Source: Desulfobacter curvatus DSM 3379
Lineage (GTDB): Bacteria > Desulfobacterota > Desulfobacteria > Desulfobacterales > Desulfobacteraceae
Length of the DNA stretch: 51,824 nucleotides
Direction: 5' to 3'
Assembly: GCF_000373985.1 (NCBI RefSeq)
Contig: NZ_KB893063.1
Location: 1-51,824, forward strand
Part shown: piece by piece, positions 26,302 to 35,114 of the stretch
Layout of the letters: each line of letters opens with the position of its first letter
How positions within the stretch are numbered: position 1 is the first letter of the stretch
Position numbers and translations under genes: made by a program
The notes under the pieces: model-generated
The model's input: the letters and a program-made list of their open reading frames with translations, nothing else
Told to the model about the DNA's origin: nothing
Databases searched by the model: none

Positions 26302-27311
26302 TTATCCCGGTTTTGGTTGATGTCGTCTGTGGGCAAAGATGCCGGCGCATCCGTAATCTTTGCATGCTTTGAAAACACGTCAGGCAGCTTTGCCTTTGTG
26401 TTGGCCGGAAACACAAACATCTGCAAAGGGATATCTTCCTGGAATGTCTTACTTAAAAGAAAGTCCATGGCCTTTTTGGCAAGATCTGTATTGGTGCTGT
26501 TTTTTAAAATACCTGCAAATTCAATCTGGCGAAAGGCCGATTTATTCCCAATAACGATACCTGTGGGGGCTGTGGTCGTTTTTTGTTCGGCATAAAACAC
26601 TTCTGCCGCAGGGCTTGAGGCGTAGGAGACCACAATGGGACGGTCTCCCTTTGAGGCGGCCGTAAATTGTCCCCAGTAGGCTTCCTGCCAGCCGTTTACC
26701 ACCATAACCCCATTGGCTTTAAGTTTCTGCCAAAAAGCGATGTATCCGGTTTCCCCGAAACGGCTGATGGTGGCCAGAAGAAAGGCAAGGCCCGGGGAGG
26801 ATGTGGCCGGGTTCTGGACAACGGTGAGATTTTTATATGCCGGGCGCAGCAGATCTTCAAGGCCGGCCGGGGGGGCAAGATGTTTTGCCTTAAACCATTT
26901 GATATCATAATTAAGGCATACATCACCGAAATCCACGGGTATCAAACGGTTTTTGTCATCCAGTAAAAGGGTCGTGTTAATATCGTCAAATCCTTTGGGG
27001 GTGTAGGCAATGAACAGATCATTATCCATGGCCCTGCCGATAAAAGTGTTGTCCACCCCGAAAAATAAGTCAGCCATGGGATTGTTTTTAGATAGAATCG
27101 CCTTATTTAATGCCTGTCCGGCATCGCCGGATCGTAATATCGTGATCTCCGCGCCCACAGCCTTTTTAAACGCTTCAAGTACGGCTTCCGACATGCTGAA
27201 ACTGTCATGGGTCATGACAGTCAACTCCCGGCACAGGGCTTGGCCGGTGAGCATTGGCATGGCTAAAAATAAGCAAGCAATGACAGTGGCAACAGCAGCA
27301 GATATTCGCAT
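26265..27311 (-). CDS. thiB: Periplasmic substrate-binding protein of thiamine/iron ABC importer (ThiB-like)
   Basis: A 348-residue protein with a signal peptide ending near GQALC. The mature start RELTVMTHDSFSMSEAVLE resembles ThiB, and MADLFFGVDNTFIGRAMD corresponds to the ThiB stretch around the LDN motif. Conserved NGWQEAYWGQF and VSYASSPAAEVFY are also ThiB-like. It would bind thiamine or its phosphates in the periplasm. It is the first gene of a three-gene operon. No THI-box riboswitch is visible in the 160-base leader, so thiamine specificity is not confirmed; related ferric-iron binders remain possible, although the tyrosine pair expected for iron was not located. Confidence 0.75.
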   Translation of the reverse strand: MRISAAVATVIACLFLAMPMLTGQALCRELTVMTHDSFSMSEAVLEAFKKAVGAEITILRSGDAGQALNKAILSKNNPMADLFFGVDNTFIGRAMDNDLFIAYTPKGFDDINTTLLLDDKNRLIPVDFGDVCLNYDIKWFKAKHLAPPAGLEDLLRPAYKNLTVVQNPATSSPGLAFLLATISRFGETGYIAFWQKLKANGVMVVNGWQEAYWGQFTAASKGDRPIVVSYASSPAAEVFYAEQKTTTAPTGIVIGNKSAFRQIEFAGILKNSTNTDLAKKAMDFLLSKTFQEDIPLQMFVFPANTKAKLPDVFSKHAKITDAPASLPTDDINQNRDKWLREWTENLLR

Positions 27312-27471
27312 TTCTTATCTTTTTCTTTTTTGGGGTTTTTGTTGCAGGTACCTTCCAATTACAATAATTATAAAGGATATGAAGATTGATTTTCCGCTAT
27401 ATGCTTCATGCGCTTCATGTCCTTCATGGTATAATAAAATATCCAAGGTTAAAATTTATGACATTGGCTGA

Positions 27472-29124
27472 TCAGCGCCTTTCCGGCCATATATCTTCGG
27501 ACATCTCCGTCAATTTGTATTTCTGAATTTTGCCCGAGGCCGTCATGGGATATTGCTTGATAAAATGAACATACCTGGGAATTTTGTACCGGCTGATTTT
27601 TCCCCGGCAAAAGTCCTGGATATCACTGGGCTCAAGATTTGTCCCCTCATTTAAAATGACAAAGGCGCCGACCTCTTCACCGTATTTCCTACTGGGAACG
27701 GCAGCCACCTGGACATCCCGGATCCCATCCATGCGGTATAAAAATTCTTCGATTTCCCTGGGATAGATATTTTCGCCGCCCCGGATGATCATGTCCTTGT
27801 GCCGGCCTGTGATGGACAGGTTACGTGCTTCATCCATGACCCCGAGATCGCCTGAATGCAGCCAGCCGTTCTCGTCAATGGTTTGGGTCGTGGCTTCGGG
27901 GTTATTGTAGTATCCTTTCATAACGCTGTACCCCCTGACGCACACCTCACCCTGTTGGCCCGGAGGCAGTTCCTTACCTGTTTCAAGGTCAATGATTTTG
28001 ACTTCAAGGTGAGGCAGGGCCCGGCCCACGGTTTCCGTCCGCACCCGGATGTCGTCGTGCTGCCGGGTTTGGGTCATGACCGGAGAGGCCTCGGTCAGGC
28101 CGTAGCAGATGGTGATTTCCTTCATGTTCATTTTGTCAATGACCTTTTCCATGACATGGATGGGACAGTTGGATCCTGCCATGATGCCCGTGCGAAGGGT
28201 TGAGAAATCAAACTTGTTGAAAAGGGGGTGATCCAGCACGGCAATGAACATGGTGGGAACGCCGTAAAGACCGGTACATTTTTCCTGCTCCACCGAGGCC
28301 ATGACCAAAAGGGGATCAAAACCTTCCAGAATTACCATGCAGGAGCCGTGGTTTACGAAGGCCAGCACCCCTAACACACAGCCAAAGCAGTGGAAGAGGG
28401 GGACGGGCAGACAGACCCGGTCATCCGGGCCCAGGTTTTGGTTGGCACCGATCCAGAACCCGTTGTTGCCGATATTGTAATGGGTGAGCATGACGCCTTT
28501 TGGAAAACCTGTGGTACCCGACGTATACTGCATGTTCACCACATCATGGCAATCCAGGCTATCCTGGCGGGCCTGGTATTCATCTTCGGAAATCATGACG
28601 GACAGGGCCCGGATTTCAGGGATGGTATACATGCCCCTGTGTTTTTCGGGGCCAAGAAATGCCACCCGCTTCAGATGGGGGAATTTTTCAGATTTCAGGT
28701 GGCCGCGTTGACAGGTTTTTAACTCCGGCACCAGTTCGTATACAGTGGATATATAATCCGTGTCCTGATATCCGTCGATGAGAAAGAGGTTTTCACAGTC
28801 AGATTGTGTGAGCAGATATTCAAGTTCGGCGGTTTTATAGTTTGTGTTCACCGTGAGCAGTACCGCCCCGATTTTGGCCGTGGCAAACTGCAAGATAACC
28901 CAGTACGGTACATTGGTGGCCCATATACCGACCTTTTCGCCTTTTTTAACGCCTAAAGCCATCAAGCCTTTGGCTGTTTCATCTACATAGGTGGCAAACT
29001 GGCGGTACGTAAGGCGAAAATCCCTGTCCACATAAACAACGGCCGGGTTGTCTGGATATTTTTCAACTGTTTTGTCAAGGATTTGGCCTAAAGTCAGGGA
29101 TTGCAATGGGAAAGTTTCGTCCAT
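27472..29124 (-). CDS. AMP-forming acyl-CoA synthetase (fatty-acid/AMP ligase family)
   Basis: A 550-residue adenylate-forming enzyme of normal length. The P-loop-like motif is YTSGTTGFPKGVMLTH, then YGLTEASPVMTQT, the hinge region HSGDLGVMDEARNLSITGR and the catalytic lysine in MTASGKIQKYKL. It activates a carboxylic acid to its CoA thioester with ATP; medium- or long-chain fatty acids are likely but aromatic acids cannot be excluded. It follows an XRE-cupin regulator gene by 89 bases on the same strand, an arrangement common in Desulfobacterota. The cupin regulator probably controls it. Confidence 0.9.
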   Translation of the reverse strand: MDETFPLQSLTLGQILDKTVEKYPDNPAVVYVDRDFRLTYRQFATYVDETAKGLMALGVKKGEKVGIWATNVPYWVILQFATAKIGAVLLTVNTNYKTAELEYLLTQSDCENLFLIDGYQDTDYISTVYELVPELKTCQRGHLKSEKFPHLKRVAFLGPEKHRGMYTIPEIRALSVMISEDEYQARQDSLDCHDVVNMQYTSGTTGFPKGVMLTHYNIGNNGFWIGANQNLGPDDRVCLPVPLFHCFGCVLGVLAFVNHGSCMVILEGFDPLLVMASVEQEKCTGLYGVPTMFIAVLDHPLFNKFDFSTLRTGIMAGSNCPIHVMEKVIDKMNMKEITICYGLTEASPVMTQTRQHDDIRVRTETVGRALPHLEVKIIDLETGKELPPGQQGEVCVRGYSVMKGYYNNPEATTQTIDENGWLHSGDLGVMDEARNLSITGRHKDMIIRGGENIYPREIEEFLYRMDGIRDVQVAAVPSRKYGEEVGAFVILNEGTNLEPSDIQDFCRGKISRYKIPRYVHFIKQYPMTASGKIQKYKLTEMSEDIWPERR

Positions 29125-29213
29125 ATGATGCTCTATTCCTCAAATTCTTTTGTTGTTTTGTTATGGGCCGTGCCTGGGCAGATCAACACTGTTTAGGACA
29201 GCCCGTGGCCACA

Positions 29214-29783
29214 TTATTCCGGAACATAAACCACGGCGTGAATTTCGGCCTTTTCTTCTCCCACACATGATACATAATGGGGAACCACTGAGTTGTAATA
29301 GATGGAGTCGCCGGGCTTGAGTTCATAGGTCTCATTTCCGTAAATTACCTCCACAACACCTGAAACAACAACAATAAATTCTTCGCCCTCATGGGAAGAC
29401 AGTGTTTTGTTCTTTGCGGATTCAGGCAATATTTCAACAAAAAACGGCTCCATATGCCGGTCTGACTTTCCTTTGCCCAAGGCATAGAAATTTAAGGCCG
29501 GGGCCTTGTTTGTACCGTCGAGAACGGAAAAACCGTCTGCCCGTTCGGCCTTGCGGACAATGTAGGGGTCACTGCTGTCCTGGTCATCCAGAAAAGTGCC
29601 TAAACGCACACCCAGGGCCCGGGCAATTTTCATTAGAGGACCCAGGGGGGGGTAGGCGTCTTCTTCAAGCATGGCCTTGATAAATTGGGGGTCAAGGCCG
29701 GAAGCCTCGGACAAGGCCGGGATATCCATGCCCCGTTTTTCCATGAATGATAAAATCCGCTGGTTAACTTTTCCTGTTTGCAT
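29214..29783 (-). CDS. XRE-family transcription regulator with C-terminal cupin sensor
   Basis: A 189-residue protein. A helix-turn-helix of XRE type covers about 8-65 (ALSEASGLDPQFIKAML), and a cupin_2 barrel covers about 110-187 (SHEGEEFIVVVSGVVEVIYG, KPGDSIYYNSVVPHYVS). The cupin has the usual His and Glu ligands. Such regulators sense a small metabolite or metal. Its placement just upstream of the acyl-CoA synthetase on the same strand suggests local control of fatty- or organic-acid activation. Confidence 0.87.
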   Translation of the reverse strand: MQTGKVNQRILSFMEKRGMDIPALSEASGLDPQFIKAMLEEDAYPPLGPLMKIARALGVRLGTFLDDQDSSDPYIVRKAERADGFSVLDGTNKAPALNFYALGKGKSDRHMEPFFVEILPESAKNKTLSSHEGEEFIVVVSGVVEVIYGNETYELKPGDSIYYNSVVPHYVSCVGEEKAEIHAVVYVPE

Positions 29784-30176
29784 CTATCCTCCCAAATTAT
29801 AGTTTCATAAGAAAGTCTGTGTAAGCTACACAGATCTTTCAACATTCGTTGTGGGCTGAAGCCTGGGTGCTGATAGACTAAGTCAGCCCATGGCTGTTTA
29901 TAAAAAGTATATTGATATAATATATCACAAAATCTTTGTCAAAAAGTTCAAAAAAATCATTCCCTGATTGGGCATATCAGGATAAAAAATATAAAGCACT
30001 GTCGTCGATTTCGTGTGTCCCGCGATTTTGGAGCAGACTGTGCCGGGGTATGGATTTAATCCTAAAATAATAATTTTTTTGGAGAAAGAAGTATCGTTTT
30101 AGTCTATAACGATTCGATTGAATCTCAAGCGCAGATTTGTAACGATATATAAAAATCTGAGGCAAGATTCCGACCC
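29784..30176. other. Intergenic region between divergent regulator and kinase genes
   Basis: About 390 bases, AT-rich toward the right. It carries hairpin-repeat copy 2 (29843-29905). It must hold both divergent promoters, but no box can be assigned with confidence. No reading frame with a ribosome site and family resemblance was seen. Confidence 0.5.
29843..29905 (+). repeat. Hairpin repeat, copy 2 of 3
   Basis: ATTCGTTGTGGGCTGAAGCC is followed by TGGGTGCTGATAGAC and then GTCAGCCCATGGCTGTTTAT. GGGCTGA (29853-29859) and TCAGCCC (29883-29889) are perfect complements. It matches copies at 8142 and, reversed, 17306. It lies 272 bases before the kinase at 30177 and in sense with it; on the other side it is antisense to the XRE-cupin gene leader. 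Confidence 0.6.
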
Positions 30177-32285
30177 ATGGAAAAATTGAAAATGGAAACT
30201 GCAAAAGAAGAAAAACCGTATAGCAATAAGGTGCTGGATGCCTATGTAATCCTGATTCAGGAAAAATACCCTGAAATTGACATTGAGGACCTCATGGGCG
30301 AGGCCGGGATCGGGAACTACAGTAAAAACAATGATAATCCCCAAGGGCTCAGCCAGGCACAGATCAACCGCTTCCATGAGCATTTGCGCATACGTACCGA
30401 CAATATGAAAATTGCCCGGGAGGCTGGCCGGTACGCGGTGACACCCGGATGCCTGGGGATGCTTCGCCGCCGGGTGCTACCCTTTGCCGGTGTCAGGCGG
30501 GCCTGTAAAATGATGGCAAAATATGCCGGGAATCTGACCCGGTCTGTTTGTTATCATATCAATTATATTAAAAAAAATACAATCGAGGTTGTGATCACTC
30601 CCAATGAAGAGATAAAAGAAGAACCCTTCCAGTGCGAGATCCGACAGGGATATTTCCAGGGACTTGCAGATGTTTTCCTGCATAATGAACTAACCGTGCG
30701 TCATTCGGAATGTATGTTCAAAGGGGGCAAGGTCTGCCGATATGAGCTTTCCTGGAAGAATTCTGCGTTTCCCATACTTGCCATGCTTTGTGGGCTTTCC
30801 GGAGTTGCTGCCATCGCAATGCCCATTATGTTCCGGATAACGCCTTGGGCTGTTGGGTACAAAAGCTTGTGGCTGATTTGTCCGGCCGTATTGTGTTTGG
30901 GCCTGGGGTGGGCCGCCCAATGGATGAAATCAAAGGCGCTTGTAAAATCTTTAATTGGGTTTCATAAGGCCAGGGAAGAGATGATCAATCAGGTTGAGCT
31001 CAATGTCAAAAATTCAAAGGCCATTGTCGAAATCGGACAGGTCCTGGGGATTGAAGATCCTGATGCATGTATTTTTAACCGGGCCGCAAATATCGTGGGG
31101 AAAAAGCTTCGGTATGACCGTGTAATGATCATGATTGCCGATGATGAGAAAACTTTTTTGTCCTATCGCGGCGGGTATGGGTTCACCGAGGTCGAAAAAC
31201 TTTATATTAACGAATATCGCATCAGCCTTGGGGAGTCATCCGAAGGGGTATTTTACGAGTCTTTCATGGATAACAAAACCATGCTTGTGAACGATATGGC
31301 CTGGCTTAAACGCAAATTTCCCCAGAGTCAGGAGCTGGTCGACCGTATCAAACCCCGTTCTTTTATCATCAGCCCCATCGAAGTGGACGGTGCACCCATC
31401 GGCATTATGATTGCCGGAAATACGGTTACCCTCAGAAGACTGGACAACAATGACACCCACCTGGTCATGGCAGTGGCTCAGCAGATCGGCTGTGTCTACA
31501 GAAGGCAGAAGTGTGAAGCGCAGCAGGGTGAGTTCAAACGTCAAATCGTGCAGCTTCAGAAAATGGAGGCCCTTGGTGTTCTGGCCGGTGGTATTGCCCA
31601 TGATTTCAATAATATTTTGTCCCCCATCATTGGATATACGGATCTGTGCCTGGCAATGTGCCCGAAAGATGAAAAGATGTTCAAATATCTTTACCGGGTG
31701 AAAAACGCATCCGGACGGGCCCAGGACCTGGTGGCCCAGATTCTGGCATTCAGCCGCCAGGGGGAAAAAGAGTATATCCGCTGCCATCCCGGCCCCATTA
31801 TCAAGGAGAGTTTAAAGTTGCTGCGGGCCTCTGTCCCCGTAAACATAAAAATCGAAACGTTGATCACATCGGATTTTGCGCCTATTATGGCAGATCCCAC
31901 CCAGATTCATCAACTTGTCATGAATCTTTGCACCAATGCCTATCATGCCATGGCGGGTAAAGGCGGTACGCTTACCGTCTGTCTGGATGAAATGCTGGTT
32001 AAAGAAAGCTTCCTTAAAGAGACGCGCCGGATGCTGCCCGGCTCCTATGTCCATTTGCAGGTGAAGGATACGGGACACGGGATGAGCCGTGCCGTCATGG
32101 ACAATATATTTGAACCATACTTTACAACAAAGATAAAGGGGCGGGGTACGGGAATGGGCCTTCCCATTATCAAGGGTATTGTGGCCCGGCTCAAGGGCTA
32201 TATCTTTGTGGACAGTACTGAAGGAGAGTGGAGCTGCTTTGATATCTATCTGCCCCAGGCCGCAGAAAACAGATCCGTACAATAA
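30177..32285 (+). CDS. Sensor histidine kinase with N-terminal ligand-type domain, two TM helices and GAF
   Basis: A 702-residue kinase. Residues about 10-200 form a cytoplasmic domain ending in HSECMFKGGKVCRYELSW, which resembles V4R/heme-NO-binding-type small-molecule domains but is not a clear match. Two adjacent TM helices follow (about 203-222 and 228-248), then a GAF domain (about 285-440), HisKA (GGIAHDFNNILSPIIGY) and HATPase_c (NAYHAMAG, DTGHGMSR, RGTGMGLPIIKGIV). The extracytoplasmic part is nearly absent, so the signal is probably internal or in the membrane. The start may be 30177 or 30192. No regulator gene adjoins it; the flavoprotein gene starts 56 bases downstream. Confidence 0.87.
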   Translation: MEKLKMETAKEEKPYSNKVLDAYVILIQEKYPEIDIEDLMGEAGIGNYSKNNDNPQGLSQAQINRFHEHLRIRTDNMKIAREAGRYAVTPGCLGMLRRRVLPFAGVRRACKMMAKYAGNLTRSVCYHINYIKKNTIEVVITPNEEIKEEPFQCEIRQGYFQGLADVFLHNELTVRHSECMFKGGKVCRYELSWKNSAFPILAMLCGLSGVAAIAMPIMFRITPWAVGYKSLWLICPAVLCLGLGWAAQWMKSKALVKSLIGFHKAREEMINQVELNVKNSKAIVEIGQVLGIEDPDACIFNRAANIVGKKLRYDRVMIMIADDEKTFLSYRGGYGFTEVEKLYINEYRISLGESSEGVFYESFMDNKTMLVNDMAWLKRKFPQSQELVDRIKPRSFIISPIEVDGAPIGIMIAGNTVTLRRLDNNDTHLVMAVAQQIGCVYRRQKCEAQQGEFKRQIVQLQKMEALGVLAGGIAHDFNNILSPIIGYTDLCLAMCPKDEKMFKYLYRVKNASGRAQDLVAQILAFSRQGEKEYIRCHPGPIIKESLKLLRASVPVNIKIETLITSDFAPIMADPTQIHQLVMNLCTNAYHAMAGKGGTLTVCLDEMLVKESFLKETRRMLPGSYVHLQVKDTGHGMSRAVMDNIFEPYFTTKIKGRGTGMGLPIIKGIVARLKGYIFVDSTEGEWSCFDIYLPQAAENRSVQ

Positions 32286-32340
32286 TGGCGGATAGGGCTG
32301 CTCGGCGATAAGAATTTAAAGACTGAAAAAGGAACAGGTC

Positions 32341-33681
32341 ATGAACTTTCTGGTTATCGGCGGTGATGCCGCCGGCATGAGTGCGGCAAGCAAGTTGAAA
32401 CGGATGAACAAAAACGCGACGGTGACGGTGCTGGAGATGACCGAAGATGTCTCTTACTCCGCCTGCGGCATGCCCTACAATATTGCTGATCCGGACCGGG
32501 ATATGGATGTGCTTGTGGTCAGGACCGCAGAGGTATTCAGGCAGAAAAATCAAATCAATCTCCTCACGGGCCACAGGGCGGAAAAGATAAGCCCTGAAGA
32601 GAAAAAGGTTTTCGGCACCACCATTTCCGGACACGCCTTTGAATTCGCCTATGACAAGCTGCTTATTGCCACGGGAGCCCAGCCTGTGATGCCGGAAATT
32701 GCCGGGATTGATCTTGACTGCGTTTTGCCTTTGAAAAATCTGGCCCATGGACGGCGGATCAAGTCCATTATATCAGAAAGAAAAGTAAAAAAAGCCGTCA
32801 TCATCGGTATGGGGTACATTGCCCTTGAGATGTGTGAGGCATTTGAAAAAAGAGGGGTTTCGGTTTCCATGGTCAAACCGGGAAGAATTTTTTTGCCCTG
32901 GATGCAGGCAGACCTCTCCCGGATGGTCCAAGATGAGATAGAGCAAAAAAAAGTTGCCCTGTATGCGGGAAAGTCTGTGGAACGTATTGAACCGGTTGAA
33001 ACCGGGGCAAAGGTGGTCTTAAATGATTTGACCCTGGATGCGGATATGGTGATTGTGGCTGCAGGTGTTGTGCCCTGCAGTGAACTGGCCAAGGACGCCG
33101 GGCTTGAACTTGGCGTCGGCGGGGCCATTGCCGTGGATCGCAGGCTTAAAACCAGTGACCCTGATATCTATGCCGCAGGAGACTGTGCCGATGCCTATCA
33201 TGTGGTTACCGGCGAAAAATGCTGGATTCCCCTTGCCCTTCGTGCCAATCGGGCAGGCTGGGCCGTGGCGGATAATATCTGCGGGGTGGACACCGAACTG
33301 AAAGGCGTGGCCGGCACTTCAGTGTTCAAGGTGTTTGATCTGCAGGTCGCCAGGACCGGGCTGACCGCCCGGGAGGCAAACGCAGCAGGTTTTTACCCGG
33401 TGGAAAATATGATTAAAGCCCGGTCCCGGGCCCATGGCCATCCCGGATCCACGCCGATTTTAGTGAACATGGTGGGGGATAAAACCAGTAGCCGCCTGCT
33501 GGGTGTTCAGATGACGGGGACCGAGGGCGTTGCCCACAGAATCAATGCGGCCGCTGTTGCTTTGCAGACATCCATGACAGTCGCTGAATTTTTCCAGACC
33601 GATTTGGCCTATGCGCCGCCCTTCGGGCCGGTATGGGACCCGCTTCTAACTGCAGCCGGTCAGTTGCTGAAAAAAATGTAA
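32341..33681 (+). CDS. CoA-disulfide reductase / NADH oxidase family flavoprotein
   Basis: A 446-residue FAD enzyme. The FAD motif is VIGGDAAGMSAAS, the redox-active cysteine is C42 in YSACGMPYNI, the NAD motif is IIGMGYIALEMCEAFEKRG, and the second FAD motif is DIYAAGDCAD. A C-terminal dimerisation domain is present. The single cysteine near residue 42 is typical of CoA-disulfide reductases, NADH oxidases and polysulfide reductase-type enzymes. There is no rhodanese extension. It likely reduces CoA-disulfide, polysulfide or oxygen; the choice cannot be made from sequence. An AAAAAGGAACAGG ribosome site precedes the ATG. Confidence 0.87.
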   Translation: MNFLVIGGDAAGMSAASKLKRMNKNATVTVLEMTEDVSYSACGMPYNIADPDRDMDVLVVRTAEVFRQKNQINLLTGHRAEKISPEEKKVFGTTISGHAFEFAYDKLLIATGAQPVMPEIAGIDLDCVLPLKNLAHGRRIKSIISERKVKKAVIIGMGYIALEMCEAFEKRGVSVSMVKPGRIFLPWMQADLSRMVQDEIEQKKVALYAGKSVERIEPVETGAKVVLNDLTLDADMVIVAAGVVPCSELAKDAGLELGVGGAIAVDRRLKTSDPDIYAAGDCADAYHVVTGEKCWIPLALRANRAGWAVADNICGVDTELKGVAGTSVFKVFDLQVARTGLTAREANAAGFYPVENMIKARSRAHGHPGSTPILVNMVGDKTSSRLLGVQMTGTEGVAHRINAAAVALQTSMTVAEFFQTDLAYAPPFGPVWDPLLTAAGQLLKKM

Positions 33682-33778
33682 CAGTCCTTGGGTTGTTTTT
33701 CTTGCTTCTTTGCTATCTTTTTGGAAAAATGGTTTAAAGTCCAGGTGTAATAGTATAGTAAAAATAGAGATGGTAGGA

Positions 33779-33824
33779 ATATCTTTTGCTTAATCGTGTT
33801 CATGGCAAAGCCGAGCAAAGATAT
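33779..33824. promoter_or_regulatory. Imperfect inverted repeat upstream of the RND operon
   Basis: ATATCTTTTGCT (33779-33790) and AGCAAAGATAT (33814-33824) are complementary except for one extra T. The loop is 23 bases. It lies between the flavoprotein stop and the efflux operon start, 120 bases before the MFP gene. It could be an operator for an unlinked repressor or a weak terminator; no T-run follows. Confidence 0.35.
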
Positions 33825-33944
33825 CACAATCTAATATTTTGTATCAACTTGTGTCCATTCGTAAATAATTTTTGTCTTCGATTTTTTTTCTGGATGAAAA
33901 GTCTGATTTATGGGTGAACACGAACGCATGGATTTATGTGAAAA

Positions 33945-35114
33945 ATGAAAACTAAATTTAGCGTTGTGCTGCTGGTATTCCTGTTGATGGTTTGGACACC
34001 GGCCTGTAAAGAAGCCGGACAGAAAACAGCCAAGGGCCTTCCACCTGTAAGTGTAAGCGTGTATAAAACAGTTGCCCAGGATGTCCCCATTTATCACACG
34101 TTTGTGGGCCAGATTTATGGTGCCAAGGATATTGCCATAAGAGCCCGGGTGGAAGGTTTTTTAAAAGGCGTTCATTTCAAGGAGGGCTCGCCTGTTAAGG
34201 CGGGCGACCTGCTTTACACCATTGAAAGCCAGCCCTTTGAGGCCCAGGTCGCTTCAATGGAAGGGCTTCTTGCAGAGGCCCGGACAAAGATGGTCAAGGC
34301 CAAACGGGATCTGGACCGGTACCGGCCCCTGGCAAAGATGAATGCTGTCTCTCAAAGTGATCTCGACGGGGCTGTGGCGGCCTATGATGCGGCAAAAGCC
34401 GGTGTGACGGCAGCCCAGGCCAATGTCCGAGCAGCCCGGATCCAGATGGGATATACCCAGGTCTATTCTCCCATTGACGGCATCATTGGAAAAACAAAGG
34501 CCAAGGTCGGGGATTTTGTGGGCCGTGATCCCAACCCGGTTATTTTGAATACCGTTTCCAACACCAATTCCGTTTTAGCCGAATTTTTTCTGACAGAATA
34601 CCAATATCTTGGGTTGGCTCGTCATATCATGGCGGCCGGCCAGGAGGTGTTGGAAAGGGAAAAAGCCTCCAATACCGATATCCAATTGATTCTGGCTGAC
34701 GGATCTGTTTACCCTCACAAGGGAACGCCTAATTTCCTGGACCGGCAGATTGATCCCACCACCGGTGCTATTCTGGTACAGGTCTCCTTCCCCAACCCTA
34801 ACGGCCTGCTACGCCCCGGCCAATTCGGCAAGATTAAGGCTATGATCGACAGTGTCAAGGACGGCGTTCTTGTTCCCCAGCGCTGCATCACAGATCTGCA
34901 GGGTCTTAAAAAGGTGTTCGTGGTGGGTGAAGACGGCACCGTCAAGGAGCAGGATGTTACACTGGGACCGGATGTTGACAATTTTATTCTGATTGCAAAA
35001 GGCCTTTCAGGGGGTGAGTCAATTGTGTACGAAGGCTTACAGAAAGTTGCCGACGGGACCAAGGTGACGGCCAAACCGGTGAAGGTGGAACGTATAGTAC
35101 AGGAAGAGAGATAA
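33945..35114 (+). CDS. RND efflux periplasmic adaptor (AcrA/MexA-like lipoprotein)
   Basis: A 389-residue membrane-fusion protein. The signal peptide ends in a lipobox-like WTPAC with C21 lipidated. A barrel-sandwich/lipoyl half (VEGFLKGVHFKEGSPVKAGD) and a helical hairpin (about 95-170) follow, then the second lipoyl half (YSPIDGIIGKTKAKVGDFV) and the beta-barrel and membrane-proximal domain. It links the inner-membrane pump to the TolC-like channel. Its TAA stop (35112-35114) overlaps the pump ATG by one base. No local TetR or MarR regulator gene accompanies it. Confidence 0.92.
   Translation: MKTKFSVVLLVFLLMVWTPACKEAGQKTAKGLPPVSVSVYKTVAQDVPIYHTFVGQIYGAKDIAIRARVEGFLKGVHFKEGSPVKAGDLLYTIESQPFEAQVASMEGLLAEARTKMVKAKRDLDRYRPLAKMNAVSQSDLDGAVAAYDAAKAGVTAAQANVRAARIQMGYTQVYSPIDGIIGKTKAKVGDFVGRDPNPVILNTVSNTNSVLAEFFLTEYQYLGLARHIMAAGQEVLEREKASNTDIQLILADGSVYPHKGTPNFLDRQIDPTTGAILVQVSFPNPNGLLRPGQFGKIKAMIDSVKDGVLVPQRCITDLQGLKKVFVVGEDGTVKEQDVTLGPDVDNFILIAKGLSGGESIVYEGLQKVADGTKVTAKPVKVERIVQEER

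Noticed and set aside
27312..27471. TPP riboswitch in the leader of the ThiB-like gene
   Set aside because: No CTGAGA-type helix element or THI-box core could be found on the minus strand.
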